A stretch of DNA of 64,000 bases, taken from positions 25,632-89,631 of the forward strand of contig NZ_JAIBES010000046.1 in the NCBI RefSeq assembly GCF_019459305.1. Reading direction: 5' to 3'. A program made the translations under genes and the position numbers. Origin of the DNA: Sphingopyxis sp. Its GTDB lineage: Bacteria; Pseudomonadota; Alphaproteobacteria; Sphingomonadales; Sphingomonadaceae. Shown piece by piece: positions 28,676 to 38,718 of this stretch. Numbering within the stretch: the first letter of the stretch is position 1; the number at the start of each line of letters is the position of its first letter. The notes beneath the pieces were generated by a model that saw only the letters and a program-made list of their open reading frames with translations, had not been told where the DNA came from and made no database searches.

Positions 28676-28728
28676 GGCTCCGGCGTTACGAGGTCTTTGC
28701 TATATAGGATAATATCCATTGCCCGCTG

Positions 28729-28749
28729 CGCTATCTCGGAAAGGATATA
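28729..28749 (-). promoter_or_regulatory. Island motif copy D, TATATC-N9-ATAGCG (minus strand)
   Basis: On the minus strand the arms match the consensus TATAHC-N9-ATAKCG. It lies in the divergent gap, 54 bases before the aspartate-dehydrogenase-like gene and 113 before the TSUP gene that heads the long catabolic operon. A nearby GGATA-A-TATCC palindrome at about 28707-28717 could be a second site. Confidence 0.52.
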
Positions 28750-28861
28750 GAAAGCGCGATTACAGGTGGTATGCAATTTTGGTTATAAATAGTCCCGGTT
28801 TCTATCTTTGACTGCATATCGGCCAACCCGCACAAGCAAGGCTGAACTTGTGGGGGAACCG

Positions 28862-29689
28862 ATGCATTCGCTTTTGAATCCTGATCTGCTGACGCTGGCG
28901 GCGATGATGCTGCTGACCGGAGCGGTCGGCGGCGTGATCGCCGGGATGCTCGGCGTTGGTGGCGGGATCGTGATTGTTCCGGTGCTCGACCTGGTGCTTG
29001 CGGCGCTCGACGTCGACAGTTCGGTGCGAATGCATGTCGCGGTTGCGACCTCGCTCGCGACGATCGTCCCGACGGCAATCTCCTCATCGCAGGCGCACCA
29101 TGCCAAGGGTGCGGTCGATCGCGATCAGCTGAAGCGCTGGGGCGCCGCTATCTTTCTGGGCGCGATTGCGGGCGTCCTGCTCGCATCCCGCGTGAGCGGC
29201 GACATGCTGTCGGTGGTGTTTGGGATTGTCGCGCTGATTGTCGCCATCAAGATGCTGTTGCCGCTCGAGGGCAAGCATATCGCCAACGCGGTTCCCGGCG
29301 GGCCGATCGGCCAGATCATCCCCTTTGGCATCGGCGGCATTTCCAGCATGATGGGGATCGGCGGCGGTACGCTCAGCGTGCCGGTGATGACGCTGTTCAA
29401 TGTTCCGATCCACCGCGCGGTCGGGACCGCGGCGCTGTTCGGGCTGCTGATCAGCGTCCCCGCGACGGTGGCATTCATCGTCACCGGCTGGACCGTGGAA
29501 GACCTGCCGCCGGGCAGCCTTGGCTATGTCAATCTGATCGGCTTCGCGATCATTGCGCCGGTGTCCTATCTCACCGCGCCGTGGGGGGCCCGCATCGCGC
29601 ACGCGCTGTCGAAGCGCCAGCTGAGCCTGATGTTCGGGCTGTTCCTGACCGCCGTCGCAGTGCGGATGCTCGCGCGGGCGTTCGGGTAA
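28862..29689 (+). CDS. TauE/SafE-type (TSUP) membrane transporter
   Basis: The protein has 275 residues with about 8 membrane helices in two halves, each with the glycine-rich TSUP signature: GMLGVGGGIVIVPVL in the first half and SMMGIGGGTLSVPVM in the second. Family members export or import sulfite, sulfoacetate, taurine-related compounds or other organic anions. GGGGGA precedes ATG 28862; the longer frame from 28808 lacks a site. It is the first gene of the roughly 12 kb plus-strand operon ending with the aldolase at 40718, so it probably moves a pathway acid across the inner membrane. The direction is unknown. Confidence 0.85.
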   Translation: MHSLLNPDLLTLAAMMLLTGAVGGVIAGMLGVGGGIVIVPVLDLVLAALDVDSSVRMHVAVATSLATIVPTAISSSQAHHAKGAVDRDQLKRWGAAIFLGAIAGVLLASRVSGDMLSVVFGIVALIVAIKMLLPLEGKHIANAVPGGPIGQIIPFGIGGISSMMGIGGGTLSVPVMTLFNVPIHRAVGTAALFGLLISVPATVAFIVTGWTVEDLPPGSLGYVNLIGFAIIAPVSYLTAPWGARIAHALSKRQLSLMFGLFLTAVAVRMLARAFG

Positions 29690-29842
29690 GATGCGATGCC
29701 CGACCCCCGCAACACGATCGGCCCGCCCTCTGCGCACCGCATATTGGATCGCCGCACCGCGCTCGCGCAGATCGGGGGCGCCATGGCGCTCGGCTGCGCC
29801 GCGGCCACGCTTGCCCATCCCACTGAAAGGAAAGATCATCGC

Positions 29843-30760
29843 ATGACCTGGTTCGCGCTTGCCACCCGCGCCGGAGCCGATGGCCCGCGTCCTGTGATTC
29901 AGGTCGGCGACGCCTTCCACGACCTCCACGAAGCCGCTGCCGCGCACGGCTTTTCCGCCGCCGCTGACGATGTGTCGGCGATCATCCGCGATTGGGATGC
30001 GCGGCGCGAACCGCTGTTCGCGCTCGCCCGGGTGCTCGAGGGTGTATCGGGCGCGATGGTGGCGCCAAAACTCGCCGCCCCGTTCGAACCGCGCCGCATC
30101 TTTGCCGCCGCCTCGAACTTCATCGAACATGCCGAGGAAATGCAGACCAAGCTGGCGGCCAAGGCCGACAGTGAACCCTATATTTTCCTCAAGACGATCG
30201 AGAGCGTCGTCGGACCCGACGAACTGGTCGTCGTCCCGCCACAGGTCTCGCGTCCCGACTGGGAAGTCGAACTCGGCGTCGTGCTCGGCCGTTCGGGCAA
30301 GAATGTCGCGGTGGGTGACGCGCACGCCATGATCGCGGGCTATACCATCGTCAACGACGTGTCGGCGCGCGACCGCACCCGGCGCAGCGACTTTCCCTTC
30401 TCGCACGACTGGTTCCGCGGCAAGAGCTTCGACAGCTTCACCCCGCTCGGTCCTGTTTTCGTGCCGCGCGATTGCCTCGGCGATCCGCATGCCATCCGTC
30501 TCGGGTTGAAGGTCAACGACGCCGACATGCAGGACGGCAACACGTCCGAGATGATCTTCAACATTTACGAACAGATCGCCTATCTTTCGACGATCCTCGA
30601 ACTGCGCGCGGGCGACCTGATCGCGTCGGGTACCCCCGCCGGGGTCGGCATGGGGCGCGGCATCTTTCTGAAGGACGGCGATGTGATGACCGCGTGGGTC
30701 GATGGCATCGGTTCGCTGCGCAACGCCGTCTCGGCGCCGCACCTGCCAAAAGGAGCATGA
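29843..30760 (+). CDS. FAH-family hydrolase (larger, copy 2)
   Basis: From ATG 29843 the product has 305 residues. The FAH core is visible: AAASNFIEHAEEM, EPYIFLKTIESVVGPDELV, DWEVELGVVLGR (Glu-x-Glu metal ligands), NDVSARDRTRR and GDLIASGTPAGVGMG. The family hydrolyses or decarboxylates 2-oxo acids and acylpyruvates. The frame stays open upstream to ATG 29696, and the extra 49 residues read as a twin-arginine-like leader (DRRTALAQIGGAMALG). However, GAAAGGA lies just before 29843 and FAH enzymes are normally cytosolic, so I chose the shorter form. Its stop overlaps a possible ATG of the ABC binding protein. It is only distantly similar to the FAH protein at 18669. Confidence 0.82.
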   Translation: MTWFALATRAGADGPRPVIQVGDAFHDLHEAAAAHGFSAAADDVSAIIRDWDARREPLFALARVLEGVSGAMVAPKLAAPFEPRRIFAAASNFIEHAEEMQTKLAAKADSEPYIFLKTIESVVGPDELVVVPPQVSRPDWEVELGVVLGRSGKNVAVGDAHAMIAGYTIVNDVSARDRTRRSDFPFSHDWFRGKSFDSFTPLGPVFVPRDCLGDPHAIRLGLKVNDADMQDGNTSEMIFNIYEQIAYLSTILELRAGDLIASGTPAGVGMGRGIFLKDGDVMTAWVDGIGSLRNAVSAPHLPKGA

Positions 30761-30762
30761 CG

Positions 30763-31803
30763 ATGGCTGCATTTTCCCGCCGCGCGCTATTCGTGCCGAT
30801 CCTGATCGTCGCGGCTATCGCGGCGCTCACGCTTTGGAGCGCCTTTGGCGGCAGCACGCCGAAAACGGTGCAGCAAGCCGACGCGCGCACCGTGCGCTTT
30901 AACATGGCCTGGCTGCCGCAGGGCAGCATGGCCGGTATCTTTGTCGCGATGGACAAGGGCTATTTTGCCGAAGCCGGACTCAATGTCGAAGCGGTGCGCG
31001 GCTTTGGCGGTATTCGCACCGCCAATGAACTTGATCAGGGCATGTTCGAATTTGCCTATATCGACCCGCTCTCGGTCGCGCTCAACCGATCGAAAGGCGG
31101 CGCGGCGAAGATGATCGGCGGCATCAATATGCGGCTGCCCGCGGGCGCCTGTTTCGTCAAGGAACGCCACCAGATCGCGAAACCCGCGGACCTGGCCGGG
31201 CTACGCTTCGGCGCCGGGCAAAGTTCGGCGATCCAGGCGCTGCTCCCTGCGTGGCTGAACGGCAATGGCGTCGATCCGGCGCGCGTCGAACAGATCCAGC
31301 TTGATCCAGCTATCGTCGTGTCGTCGCTCGTCGAGGGACGCATCGACGCCGCCGAATGCTGGCTGGGCAATTCGATGGCGCTCTTCGACAAGGCGGCGAA
31401 GGCCAAGGGCGTCACGATCGGGCGCCTCGCCTACGCCGATTTCGGGCTCGACGTGTACGGCAGCGGTTTTGCGACGCGCGACGCGCTGATCGAAAAAGAT
31501 CCCGAACTGGTCCGCGCGTTCCTGAAGGGGGCCTATCGCGGCTATGCCGAGGCGGCGCGCGATCCGAAGGGCGCGCTTGCGATCCTTCGCAAGTACCATC
31601 CGCTGCTCGACGAAGCGGTGACCGAACGGCAGATCCGCGAAACCGCCACGCTGATGGCAGCCGAAGGGGGATCGCACCGCCTGAACCCCGAAAAAGTCGC
31701 GCGGACCGTCACCTATCTTCAGGCGAGCGGCCAGCTGCAGGGTTTCGATGCCACGGCGGCGCTGTTCACCAACGCCTTTGTGCCGATGGGGAAGCCGCGA
31801 TGA
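30763..31803 (+). CDS. ABC transporter substrate-binding protein (NMT1/SsuA type)
   Basis: The protein has 346 residues with an N-terminal signal anchor (ALFVPILIVAAIAALTLW) and a periplasmic-binding fold of the NMT1/THI5 class: FNMAWLPQGSMAGIFVAMDK, then YFAEAGLNVE and VEGRIDAAECWLGN. This class binds sulfonates, nitrate, pyrimidine precursors or aromatic acids. AGGAG is 7 bases before ATG 30763. It forms a complete importer with the permease at 32354 and ATPase at 33106, although a VOC gene is inserted after it. It probably delivers a pathway substrate from the periplasm. Confidence 0.88.
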   Translation: MAAFSRRALFVPILIVAAIAALTLWSAFGGSTPKTVQQADARTVRFNMAWLPQGSMAGIFVAMDKGYFAEAGLNVEAVRGFGGIRTANELDQGMFEFAYIDPLSVALNRSKGGAAKMIGGINMRLPAGACFVKERHQIAKPADLAGLRFGAGQSSAIQALLPAWLNGNGVDPARVEQIQLDPAIVVSSLVEGRIDAAECWLGNSMALFDKAAKAKGVTIGRLAYADFGLDVYGSGFATRDALIEKDPELVRAFLKGAYRGYAEAARDPKGALAILRKYHPLLDEAVTERQIRETATLMAAEGGSHRLNPEKVARTVTYLQASGQLQGFDATAALFTNAFVPMGKPR

Positions 31804-32357
31804 GCGATCCCGCCGCCTATCGCCCGCGACCGACCCGGCTGGGGCATCTGGTTCTGAAAGTACGCGACATCGACCGTTCGCTCGCCTTTTACACCGAGGT
31901 GATGGGGCTAGAAGTGTCCGACTGGATCGACCACCAGATGGTGTTCCTGCGCGCGGGCGAAGATCATCATGACCTGGCGCTGTTGCAATTGCCGCCCGGT
32001 CACAGTGCGACGCCCGAGGGACATTTCCCGGCGGTCGAGCATTTCTCCTACCGCCTTGAAAGCCTCGACGAGCTGGAAAAGGTCGCCGCGATGCTGATCG
32101 CGCGCGGCATCACCATCGACCGCGGCATCGGGAAACATGGTCCCGGCGCGAACAGCTTCCTGGTATTCCGCGATCCCGACGGCAACAATGTCGAATTCTA
32201 CACCGACATGACCCGGATCGACGCCGACCATCCCTACACCGCGTCGGTGTGGGACGGCAAGCAGCTCGAGACATTCGATCGCTGGCATTTGAAACATTTT
32301 TTGGTGCCGCCACCTGCGCGCATTCAGGCGCTGATCGACGAGGGGGACGGGCAATGA
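31800..32357 (+). CDS. VOC-family extradiol dioxygenase-like protein, copy 2
   Basis: The product has 185 residues. The fold starts LGHLVLKVRDIDRSLAFYTEV (His ligand), carries AVEHFSYRL (second His) and ends VFRDPDGNNVEFYTDM with the Glu ligand, so the 2-His-1-carboxylate set of type I extradiol dioxygenases is intact. The C-terminal 35 residues (FDRWHLKHFLVPPP) form an extension. It could open a catechol-type ring or act on another chelating substrate. It overlaps both neighbours by 4 bases (ATGA) inside the ABC operon, so its production is tied to uptake of the transported compound. The 3-hydroxyanthranilate ring is opened by the cupin at 37387, so this protein probably acts earlier or on another ring. 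Confidence 0.8.
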   Translation: MSDPAAYRPRPTRLGHLVLKVRDIDRSLAFYTEVMGLEVSDWIDHQMVFLRAGEDHHDLALLQLPPGHSATPEGHFPAVEHFSYRLESLDELEKVAAMLIARGITIDRGIGKHGPGANSFLVFRDPDGNNVEFYTDMTRIDADHPYTASVWDGKQLETFDRWHLKHFLVPPPARIQALIDEGDGQ

Positions 32358-33109
32358 GCGCACCCGCCGTCACCCGCGACCATGCGATCAGCCTGGGCTT
32401 TTTCCTGTTCCTCGGCCTCGCCTGGGAATTTGGCGTCCGCTGGTCGGGGGTGCAGTCCTATTTGCTCCCACCGCCGAGCGCGATCCTCGCCGAGCTGTGG
32501 CAGTCACGCGGGCCGATTCTGGCGCAAAGCCTGGTGACGCTGACCGAGGTGTTCTGGGGCTTTATCATCGCAGTGGCGCTCGGGGTGCCGATCGCGGCGC
32601 TGATCTTTTTCTCGCGCACCGCGAAACGCACCGTCTATCCGCTGTTCGTCGCGTTGCAGAGCATTCCCAAGATCGGGCTGGCGCCGCTGATCGTCGTCTG
32701 GTTCGGCTATGGGCTGACCTCGAAACTGATCATGGCGTTCCTGTTCGCCTTTTTCCCGATCATCATCTCGACGCTCGGCGGCCTCGCCAGCACCCCCGCG
32801 CATCTGGAGGAGCATTTTCGCGCCCTGCGCGCCTCGCCGATGCAAAGCTTCTGGCGGTTGCGCGTGCCCGCGGCACTGCCCAGCTTTCTCGACGGCTGCA
32901 AGGTCGCGATGCCGCTCGCGGTCATCGGTGCGGTCGTCGGCGAATTTGTCGGGTCGAACGACGGGCTGGGTAATCTGATCCTGACCGCATCGGGTTCGGG
33001 ACATACGACGCTGACCTTTGCGGCGTTGATCGCGGTGACGATGATGTCGCTTATTCTATTCTACAGCGTGGCCTATTGGGAACGCTTCATCTGGTGGCGG
33101 GCAGCATGA
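32354..33109 (+). CDS. ABC transporter permease (SsuC/TauC type)
   Basis: The protein has 251 residues with six predicted membrane helices and the EAA loop around EHFRALRASPMQSFWRLRVP, which contacts the ATPase. It is typical of nitrate/sulfonate/taurine-family permeases and forms the inner-membrane channel for the NMT1-type binding protein. The start overlaps the VOC stop (ATGA) and the end overlaps the ATPase start, so the genes are translationally coupled. Confidence 0.9.
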   Translation: MSAPAVTRDHAISLGFFLFLGLAWEFGVRWSGVQSYLLPPPSAILAELWQSRGPILAQSLVTLTEVFWGFIIAVALGVPIAALIFFSRTAKRTVYPLFVALQSIPKIGLAPLIVVWFGYGLTSKLIMAFLFAFFPIIISTLGGLASTPAHLEEHFRALRASPMQSFWRLRVPAALPSFLDGCKVAMPLAVIGAVVGEFVGSNDGLGNLILTASGSGHTTLTFAALIAVTMMSLILFYSVAYWERFIWWRAA

Positions 33110-33855
33110 GCGGGGTGATTTCGATTGCGGACGTCGGCAAGGCGTTCGGTGACCTGCGTGTGCTCGGCAACGTCAGCGCCGACATCGGCGCGGCGGAGTT
33201 TGTCTCTGTGCTCGGTCCATCAGGCTGCGGCAAGAGCACATTGCTGCGCCTGATCGCCGGACTGGCGCCGTTCGAAGAAGGCAGCATTCGCTTTAACGAT
33301 GCGGAGGTTACGGCGCCGTCGCCCGAGATGGGATTTGTGTTTCAAACATCAAACCTGCTCCCCTGGTTCACCGTGCGCGACAATCTGCTGCTCGGCGTCG
33401 ATCTCGATGCCGCGGTGCAGCGGCCCAGCGACGCGGCGTTTGCCGAGCTTGTTGAAACGCTCGGCCTGACCGGGTTCGAGGGCAGCCATCCGCACCAGCT
33501 GTCGGGCGGCATGCGGCATCGCGTGGCGATCGGGCAGGCGCTGGCGCGCAATCCGCAAGTGCTGTTGATGGATGAGCCTTTTGGCGCGCTCGACGCGCTG
33601 ACCCGCGACCGGCTCAACATGGAATTGCTGCGCATCTGGCAACGCGACCGCAAGACGGTGGTACTCGTCACCCACAGCATTTCCGAAGCGGTGCTGCTGT
33701 CCGACCGGGTGCTGGTGATGTCCGAACGGCCCGGGACGATAATCGAGGATGTCCGCATTGACCTGCCGCGCCCGCGCGACCCCAGCGTCACGCGCGAGGA
33801 TCCGGCGTTCGGGGACTATGTCGTGCGGCTCAGCAAACTGATGGGAGTATCGTGA
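33106..33855 (+). CDS. ABC transporter ATP-binding protein (SsuB/TauB type)
   Basis: The product has 249 residues. Walker A is GPSGCGKST, the Q-loop lies in FQTSNLLPW, the signature is LSGGM, and Walker B is VLLMDEPFGALD with the switch His in VTHSISEAVLL. It energises the adjacent permease. The FQTSNLLPW context is typical of the nitrate/sulfonate subfamily. It overlaps the permease by 4 bases and the hydrolase by 1 base (TGATG). Confidence 0.93.
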   Translation: MSGVISIADVGKAFGDLRVLGNVSADIGAAEFVSVLGPSGCGKSTLLRLIAGLAPFEEGSIRFNDAEVTAPSPEMGFVFQTSNLLPWFTVRDNLLLGVDLDAAVQRPSDAAFAELVETLGLTGFEGSHPHQLSGGMRHRVAIGQALARNPQVLLMDEPFGALDALTRDRLNMELLRIWQRDRKTVVLVTHSISEAVLLSDRVLVMSERPGTIIEDVRIDLPRPRDPSVTREDPAFGDYVVRLSKLMGVS

Positions 33856-34682
33856 TGGACAGCGGAGTATTGGCGACCGCTGGCGCCGAAATCTATTGGC
33901 AGGCGCATGGTGAGGGACCGGCGGTGGTGCTCGCGCATGGTATCGGCGGCAATCACGCGATCTGGTACGCGCAAATCGACGCGCTGGCGCGGTCGAACCG
34001 TGTCATCCTGTTCGATCATCGCGGCTTCGGCTTGTCGCGCGACTTCGACGCGCGCGGGCGCGACGCTTTTGTCGACGACCTTGTGGCGCTGCTCGACCAT
34101 CTTGGCGAGGCGAAGGTGGCACTGGTTGGCCAGTCGATGGGCGCGGGTACCTGTATCGGCTTTGCCCATCGCGCGTCCGAGCGGGTCGCGGCGCTGGCGA
34201 TCTGCGACAGCCTGCACGGGATTGCAGAGGCGGACGAAGTGAAGGCGATCATGGATGGTGCGCGGGCAAAAACCGCAGCGATGGGGCAGATCGAGCGTGT
34301 GCTCGGTACCACTGCACCGCGCGAGCTGGCGGCGCTCTACGCACAGATTGCAAGTTTCAATACCGCCGATCGCCACAGCCTGACCGGTCGTTTCGACGCG
34401 CGGCCCGCCGCCGACCTCGGCGGCAAGGGCTTTCCGATCCTGTTCCTGTGCGGCATCGACGACAGGCTGTTCCCGGTCGAGGCGATTAGGCTCGTCCAAG
34501 CCGAGGTCGCGGGATCGTTTCTGGTCGAGGTCAATGACGCGGGTCATTCGGCGTTTCTCGAGCAGCCGGTGCAGTTCAACGACACCATCCTCTCGCTGCT
34601 CCAGATGGCGGGGCATGTCGGCAAAGGCGGCGCAGCGCACAGCAACACGGCGGGCTATGAGCGCGTCGGGGGCGAGGCATGA
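33855..34682 (+). CDS. Alpha/beta hydrolase (meta-cleavage-product-hydrolase-like)
   Basis: The product has 275 residues. The oxyanion-hole motif is AHGIGGN, the nucleophile elbow is GQSMGAG (Ser94), the acid is in CGIDDRLFP and the catalytic His in NDAGHSAFLE, so the triad is intact. It could be a C-C hydrolase, esterase or lactonase. It follows the ABC importer and precedes the aminomuconate genes, so it may release 3-hydroxyanthranilate or kynurenine from an esterified or amide-linked substrate; this is inference. ATG 33855 is 7 bases after GGGAG; a GTG directly before it is an alternative. It is unlike classical kynurenine formamidase, which is a cyclase-fold metal enzyme in bacteria. Confidence 0.82.
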   Translation: MDSGVLATAGAEIYWQAHGEGPAVVLAHGIGGNHAIWYAQIDALARSNRVILFDHRGFGLSRDFDARGRDAFVDDLVALLDHLGEAKVALVGQSMGAGTCIGFAHRASERVAALAICDSLHGIAEADEVKAIMDGARAKTAAMGQIERVLGTTAPRELAALYAQIASFNTADRHSLTGRFDARPAADLGGKGFPILFLCGIDDRLFPVEAIRLVQAEVAGSFLVEVNDAGHSAFLEQPVQFNDTILSLLQMAGHVGKGGAAHSNTAGYERVGGEA

Positions 34683-36157
34683 CCGATACCGCTTATCCCT
34701 TCGCGCGGCGCGACATCTTGAACTATGTCGACGGTGCTTTCGTCGCGACCAGCGCGCAATTCGACAATGTGAACCCCGTCACCGGCGACATCGCGGCACG
34801 CGTGTCGCTGGCCGACCAGCCGCTCGTCGATCGCGCCGTCGCCGCCGCGCGGCGCGCGCTCAAGGGGCCGTGGGGCAAGATGTCGCAAGCTGAGCGGTGC
34901 AAGCTGCTCGTCCGCGTCGCCGAAGGGATCGAGGCGCGCTTCGACGAATTTGCCGCGGCCGAGATCGCCGACACCGGAAAATCGCTGCATCAGGCGCGCA
35001 CGATCGACATTCCGCGCGGCGCCGCCAATTTCCGCGCCTTTGCCGGACTCGCCGAAGCGCGCGCGATGCCGAGCTTTCGCACCGACCTTCCCGACGGGCG
35101 CAGCGCGATCAACTATGCGATCGCGCGGCCGCTGGGGGTGGTTGCGATCATTTCGCCGTGGAACCTCCCGCTGCTGCTGATGACGTGGAAGGTCGCCCCC
35201 GCGCTCGCCTGCGGCAATGTCGTGGTGGTGAAACCCAGCGAGGAAACGCCGTCGACGGCAACCCTGCTTGCCGAAGTGATGGATGCGGCGGGGGTACCGC
35301 GAGGCGTGTTCAACCTCGTCCATGGCTTTGGCGCGGACTCGACCGGTGAATGGCTGACCGCCAACCCCGACATCGACGCGATCACCTTTACCGGTGAATC
35401 GGCCACCGGCGGTGCGATCATGCGCGTCGCGGCGGCGGGCGTGAAGCCCGTGTCGTTCGAACTCGGCGGTAAGAACGCTGCAATTGTGTTTGCCGACTGC
35501 GATTTTGACGAGGCGGTGGCGGGAACGGTGCGGTCGGTCTTTTCCAACTGCGGACAAGTGTGTCTGTGCACCGAGCGCGTCTATGTCGAACGCTCGATTT
35601 TCGATCGCTTCGTCAAGGCACTGGCCGATCGCGCCGAAGCGCTGACCATCGGCGATCCCTGGTCGGGCGCCGACATGGGGCCGCTGATCTCGCACGGCCA
35701 CCGCGACAAGGTGCTCGGCTATTACCAGCTCGCGCGCGACGAGGGAGCGACGGTGGTGACCGGCGGCGGGGTGCCCGCGTTTGGGAGTGCGCTGGATCAG
35801 GGGGCGTTCGTCCAGCCGACGATCCTGACCGGACTCGGCCCCGACGCGCGCTGCGTGCGCGAAGAGATTTTCGGCCCCATCTGCCACATCGCCCCCTTCG
35901 ACCGCGAGGATGAAGCGATCGAACTGGCGAACGACAGCGCATATGGTCTGGCGGCAGCGATCTGGACGCGCGACGTCGGGCGCGCGCACCGCGTCGCCGC
36001 GGCGATGGAAACGGGCATCGTCTGGGTCAATGAATGGTTCCTGCGCGACCTGCGCACGCCGTTCGGCGGCATGAAGCTGTCGGGCATCGGACGCGAGGGC
36101 GGCGAACATTCGCTAGGCTTTTATTCCGAGCCGACCAATATCTGCGTGAAGTTGTAG
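34679..36157 (+). CDS. nbaE: 2-aminomuconate-6-semialdehyde dehydrogenase
   Basis: The product has 492 residues and is an NAD-dependent aldehyde dehydrogenase. The segments IISPWNLPLLLMTWKVAP, FTGESATGG, SFELGGKNAAIVF (general-base Glu), NCGQVCLCTERVYV with Cys295, and the C-terminal TPFGGMKLSGIGREGG are those of the 2-hydroxymuconate/2-aminomuconate semialdehyde dehydrogenase group. It converts the ACMSD product to 2-aminomuconate. It overlaps the hydrolase stop by 4 bases and is followed by the 4-oxalocrotonate decarboxylase, in keeping with the 3-hydroxyanthranilate meta-pathway. Confidence 0.93.
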   Translation: MTDTAYPFARRDILNYVDGAFVATSAQFDNVNPVTGDIAARVSLADQPLVDRAVAAARRALKGPWGKMSQAERCKLLVRVAEGIEARFDEFAAAEIADTGKSLHQARTIDIPRGAANFRAFAGLAEARAMPSFRTDLPDGRSAINYAIARPLGVVAIISPWNLPLLLMTWKVAPALACGNVVVVKPSEETPSTATLLAEVMDAAGVPRGVFNLVHGFGADSTGEWLTANPDIDAITFTGESATGGAIMRVAAAGVKPVSFELGGKNAAIVFADCDFDEAVAGTVRSVFSNCGQVCLCTERVYVERSIFDRFVKALADRAEALTIGDPWSGADMGPLISHGHRDKVLGYYQLARDEGATVVTGGGVPAFGSALDQGAFVQPTILTGLGPDARCVREEIFGPICHIAPFDREDEAIELANDSAYGLAAAIWTRDVGRAHRVAAAMETGIVWVNEWFLRDLRTPFGGMKLSGIGREGGEHSLGFYSEPTNICVKL

Positions 36158-36167
36158 AGGAAGATAA

Positions 36168-36943
36168 ATGGCAGACATTGCCGCAATCGCCGCAAAGCTC
36201 GACGCCGCCGCCAGCACGGCGCGGGCGATCCCGCAGATTACCGGGCAGGAGGGAGAATTGTCGCTCGCCGACGCCTATGCGATCCAGCGCGCCGCGATCG
36301 ATCACCGGCTGGCGCGCGGCGCGACGCTGGTCGGCGTGAAGATGGGCTTCACCAGCGAGGCCAAGATGGTCCAGATGGGCCTCAAGGACCAGATCTGGGG
36401 GCGACTGACTTCGGACATGGTGGTGGCGAACGGCGGAGCGCTAGACCGGACCCGCTTCATTCATCCGCGGGTCGAGCCCGAGGTTGCAGTGCGCCTGAAA
36501 GCGCCGCTGGCAGGCGAGGTAACGCGCGACGCGGCGCTGGCGGCGGTCGATGCCGTCGCGGCGGCGCTGGAGATCATTGACAGCCGCTATGAAAATTTCC
36601 GCTTCGCGCTGAGCGACGTGGTTGCCGACAATGCCTCCTCATCGGCCTTTGTCGTCGGTCCGTGGTTGCCCGCGCACACCGACATCGCCGATGTCGCGAT
36701 GGAAATGCGCGTCGACGATGTCGTGGCGGAAACCGGGTCGAGCGCGGCAATCCTGGGCGATCCGATCCGCTCGCTCGTCGCCGCGGCGCGGCTGGCGGGC
36801 GCGGCGGGGCTGGTGCTCCAGCCGGGCTGGACCGTGATGCTGGGCGGCGCGACCGCGGCAGCGGCGATCGCGTCGGCGCGGACGGTCTCGCTCGACGCCG
36901 GACATCTGGGCCGCGTCGGTTTCACCATCGCAGGAGGGGCGAC

Positions 36944-36947
<4 letters not shown>
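36168..36947 (+). CDS. nbaG: 4-oxalocrotonate decarboxylase
   Basis: The product has 259 residues of the hydratase/decarboxylase branch of the FAH superfamily. The motif [19 protein letters not shown] followed by GRLTSDM is diagnostic for 4-oxalocrotonate decarboxylases as opposed to hydratases. It converts 4-oxalocrotonate, produced by aminomuconate deaminase, to 2-oxopent-4-enoate and normally forms a complex with the hydratase (here at 37923). It starts 10 bases after the dehydrogenase and overlaps the deaminase start (GTGA). Confidence 0.88.
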
Positions 36948-38714
<1,767 letters not shown>

Positions 38715-38718
38715 CCCG

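Noticed and set aside
29084..30772. A 562-codon minus-strand open frame opposite TSUP and FAH
   Set aside because: It is antisense to two genes with conserved motifs and has no own motifs or ribosome site.
33855..34682. The alpha/beta hydrolase as the kynurenine formamidase (kynB)
   Set aside because: Bacterial KynB is a metal-dependent cyclase-fold enzyme; this protein has a Ser-Asp-His triad, so the specific label is unsupported.
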